Both the position numbers and the translations under genes were made by a program. Source: CAWDMN01 sp963803155 (lineage in GTDB: Bacteria > Acidobacteriota > Terriglobia > Versatilivoradales > Versatilivoraceae). Taken from it: DNA of 64,000 bases. Of this stretch, positions 62,353 through 64,000 are shown in pieces. Location of the stretch: NCBI GenBank assembly GCA_963803155.1, contig CAWDMN010000033.1, forward strand, positions 62,001 to 126,000. Reading direction: 5' to 3'. How positions within the stretch are numbered: the first letter of the stretch is position 1; each line of letters begins with the position of its first letter. The notes beneath the pieces are model-generated. The model saw only the letters and a list, made by a program, of their open reading frames with translations. It had not been told where the DNA came from and ran no database searches.

Positions 62353-63060
62353 ATGAAAAAGCATTGGTTCTATTTGATATTGGCAATGATGACGATCTTC
62401 ATTTCCTTAGCGCAGGCGGAGGAAATCCGTTTCCCAGTTGAGCATAAACATGCCCTGCGGAGTTGCAAGGGAGAATTGGTTTTCAAAGAGGACATGGTTG
62501 AATATGCCACGCCACATAAGGATCATGCACGCATTTGGAAATACCAGGACATCCAACAACTTGGGCTGCTTGGCCCCAAGGATATAACTGTCCTGACCTA
62601 CGAAGATCAAAAAATCAAGTTCGGAAAAGACCGGGGATTTCATTTCAAAGTCACCGCGGGAGAAATCACCCCATCATTATGGGCATATCTTGAAACCAAA
62701 GTCACCAAGCCCTTGGTCTCGGCGGTACTCCCGGCACAAATCACTCCCCGATTTCAGATTTCCGTCAAACACCTACGCGGCTGGGGCGGAAATCAAGGAG
62801 TCTTGGAGATCTCCGATCAGCACGTCATTTACCGAACGGATGCGAAAAATGATTCCCGCGTCTGGCGCTATGAGAATATCAGCTCCCTGGGCAGCACCGG
62901 TCCTTTTCAATTGCGGCTAACCACCATGGAGCGAGTCAATGGGGAATATGGTGGAGAGAAGAATTTCGTTTTCGACTTAAAAGAGCGCCTCAATGAGGAG
63001 GCCTATGATTTTGTTTGGTGGAAGCTGAATGGTCCAAGGATTTCGACCACTCTGAAGTAG
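62353..63060 (+). CDS. Exported protein with two tandem PH/GRAM-like modules
   Basis: A 235-residue exported protein (signal peptide 'FYLILAMMTIFISLAQAEE'; GAGGT before the ATG). The sequence repeats itself: module 1 (about 25-115) has 'CKGELVFKEDMVEYATPH' and 'ARIWKYQDIQQLGLLGP'; module 2 (about 130-230) has 'NQGVLEISDQHVIYRTDA' and 'SRVWRYENISSLGSTGP'. The alternating strands then 'W-x-Y-x-D/E-I' resemble PH/GRAM-like folds. No family name is certain. It follows the NosL-like gene by 134 bases and may be part of the same operon. Confidence 0.7.
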   Translation: MKKHWFYLILAMMTIFISLAQAEEIRFPVEHKHALRSCKGELVFKEDMVEYATPHKDHARIWKYQDIQQLGLLGPKDITVLTYEDQKIKFGKDRGFHFKVTAGEITPSLWAYLETKVTKPLVSAVLPAQITPRFQISVKHLRGWGGNQGVLEISDQHVIYRTDAKNDSRVWRYENISSLGSTGPFQLRLTTMERVNGEYGGEKNFVFDLKERLNEEAYDFVWWKLNGPRISTTLK

Positions 63061-63065
63061 TACCT

Positions 63066-63272
63066 GTGGCAAACGGCAGACGGCAGACGGCAGACGGCAG
63101 ACGTGAGAGGGCGGACATGAGACGGCAGTAGTCAGAAGAGAGGTGATTTGTATTCTTCCTGTGTCGAATTCTATTTGCAGTTTTCCATTTCCCGTCTGCC
63201 GTCTGCCGTCTGCCGTTTGCCGTCTCATGTTTCACGTCTCACTTTTACCGTCTGCCGTTTGCCGTATCCCGT
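63066..63272. repeat. Inverted heptanucleotide element F4
   Basis: Left arm 63066-63128 with heptads CGGCAGA (four times), CGTGAGA, CATGAGA; core 63129-63175 ('aggtgatttgtattcttcc', 'gaattctatttgc'); right arm 63176-63272 with CGTCTGC, CGTTTGC, GTCTCAT, GTTTCAC and related. The right arm runs past the stop codon at 63232 into the sigma-54 activator gene and forms its last ~10 codons. Confidence 0.8.
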
Positions 63273-64000
63273 GTTTTTCCATGCGATACAGAAAAGTCTT
63301 GCGGCTTAGATCGAGCAAAGCGGCGGCGTGAGTCTGATTCCACTCACTTTTCTTCAACGCCCACAAAATCAGTTCTTTTTCGATTCTCTCCAGGCTGACG
63401 CCACCCGGGAGCAGCTCAATCGACTCCGTTTCGTGAAGCGGCTTTTCGTGCCGCAAAAATTCGGGGAGGTCGGCGGCGCCGATTTCGGGGCCTCGCGCCA
63501 GGACCACCATTCGCTCCACCACATTTTCCAATTCGCGGATATTGCCCGGCCAGCGGTAGTGACTGAAATAGGGAAGAAGAAATTGCGGGAGAATCAAATC
63601 GTCACGATGATGCTTCTTCTTATTCTCAATGAAGAAATGCTGAACCAGTGCCGAAATATCATCCGTCCGATCTCTCAGCGCCGGTAATTCCAGAGGAATG
63701 ACGGCCAAGCGGTAATACAGGTCTTCGCGAAAGGCGCCATCTTCCACCATAGCCAGCAAATTGCGATGCGTAGCCGCCAGGATGCGCACATCGACTTTTT
63801 CGGTTTGTGTTGAACCGATTTTTTCGATTTCTCCTTGTTGAATCAACCGCAGAAGCTTGACCTGCAAATCGAGGGGGAGTTCCCCAATTTCATCCAGAAA
63901 AAGCGTCCCGCCATGGGCCATTTCCACTTTCCCTTTTTTGTGTGCCAGTGCGCCAGTGAAAGCGCCCTTCACATGGCCAAAAAGCTCGGATTCGATCAAG
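63232..64000 (-). CDS. Sigma-54-dependent transcriptional activator (NtrC type), N-terminus outside window
   Basis: The C-terminal 255 residues of a bacterial enhancer-binding protein; the start and any receiver domain lie beyond the right edge. AAA+ core: GAFTGA loop in 'VKGAFTGALAHKKG' (contacts sigma-54), Walker B 'GGTLFLDEIGELPLDLQVKL', and 'ATHRNLLAMVEDGAFREDLYYRL' with the Arg-finger region, then 'YRWPGNIRELENVVERMVVL'. The C-terminus has a Fis-type helix-turn-helix 'WNQTHAAALLDLSRKTFLYR'. The last ten residues ('RQTADGKSET') come from the heptad repeat, so the repeat has changed the tail. It may regulate the metal efflux operon, which converges on it. Confidence 0.9.
   Translation of the reverse strand, partial: LIESELFGHVKGAFTGALAHKKGKVEMAHGGTLFLDEIGELPLDLQVKLLRLIQQGEIEKIGSTQTEKVDVRILAATHRNLLAMVEDGAFREDLYYRLAVIPLELPALRDRTDDISALVQHFFIENKKKHHRDDLILPQFLLPYFSHYRWPGNIRELENVVERMVVLARGPEIGAADLPEFLRHEKPLHETESIELLPGGVSLERIEKELILWALKKSEWNQTHAAALLDLSRKTFLYRMEKHGIRQTADGKSET

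Noticed and set aside
1..64000. rRNA, tRNA, riboswitch, SusD-like gene or RAYT transposase
   Set aside because: None was recognised on either strand on reading; short or diverged RNA genes could be missed without a covariance search.

Overview
The window looks like a chromosomal stretch of an Acidobacteriota-type bacterium. This is inferred from very large Oar-like TonB-dependent receptors that carry an N-terminal carboxypeptidase-regulatory domain and have no SusD partner, from proteins fusing a sulfatase-fold domain to TPRs, from several Gfo/Idh/MocA oxidoreductases, and from many dispersed palindromic repeats. No rRNA, tRNA or CRISPR was seen. Gene density is modest: many gaps of 300-1200 bases are filled with repeats. 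|| Left part (1-23 kb): a layout of a plus-strand sulfatase-fold/TPR gene facing a minus-strand TonB receptor occurs three times in a row: 470-2602 with 3400-7059, 8788-10872 with 11115-14843, and a third copy in which only a ~110-base scrap of the sulfatase/TPR gene survives (15638-15746) opposite an intact receptor (18487-22224). The third unit is a tandem duplication of the second. A five-unit array of an 88-base inverted-repeat element lies in it, and a 2.0-kb IS4/IS1634-like element (15895-17911) has landed in the first spacer of that array. An IclR regulator sits between units one and two. Both sulfatase-fold domains have Thr where the formylglycine Cys/Ser should be. || Middle part (23-53 kb): a loose carbohydrate-catabolism region. 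It holds four Gfo/Idh/MocA oxidoreductases (one frameshifted), a DegT-type PLP aminotransferase, a double-SIS sugar-phosphate isomerase/deaminase-like protein, an NAD-binding epimerase-like protein, and secreted or membrane-bound enzymes: a hexosaminidase-like barrel with an inserted beta-sandwich, an alpha/beta esterase, a DUF4091/CBM9 protein, and a GH2 beta-galactosidase with a LamG domain in its catalytic region. A hybrid histidine kinase and a two-domain thioredoxin-like protein follow. Genomic debris includes the C-terminal pseudogene of a TonB receptor (26148-26656), an IS with an adjacent MITE (40315-42258) and a hicAB toxin-antitoxin pair. Amino-sugar or modified-sugar use is an inference from the gene set. 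|| Right part (54-64 kb): a Cus-type metal efflux operon (TolC-like outer membrane protein, CusB-like adaptor with heavy-metal-binding domain, CusA-like RND pump), then a membrane-anchored NosL-like Cys-rich protein, a secreted protein with two copies of a PH-like module, and the C-terminal part of a sigma-54 activator at the right edge. The operon is interrupted by a four-helix-bundle protein gene and by heptanucleotide repeat elements whose arms flank a shared ~45-base core; these are the most unusual repeats in the window.
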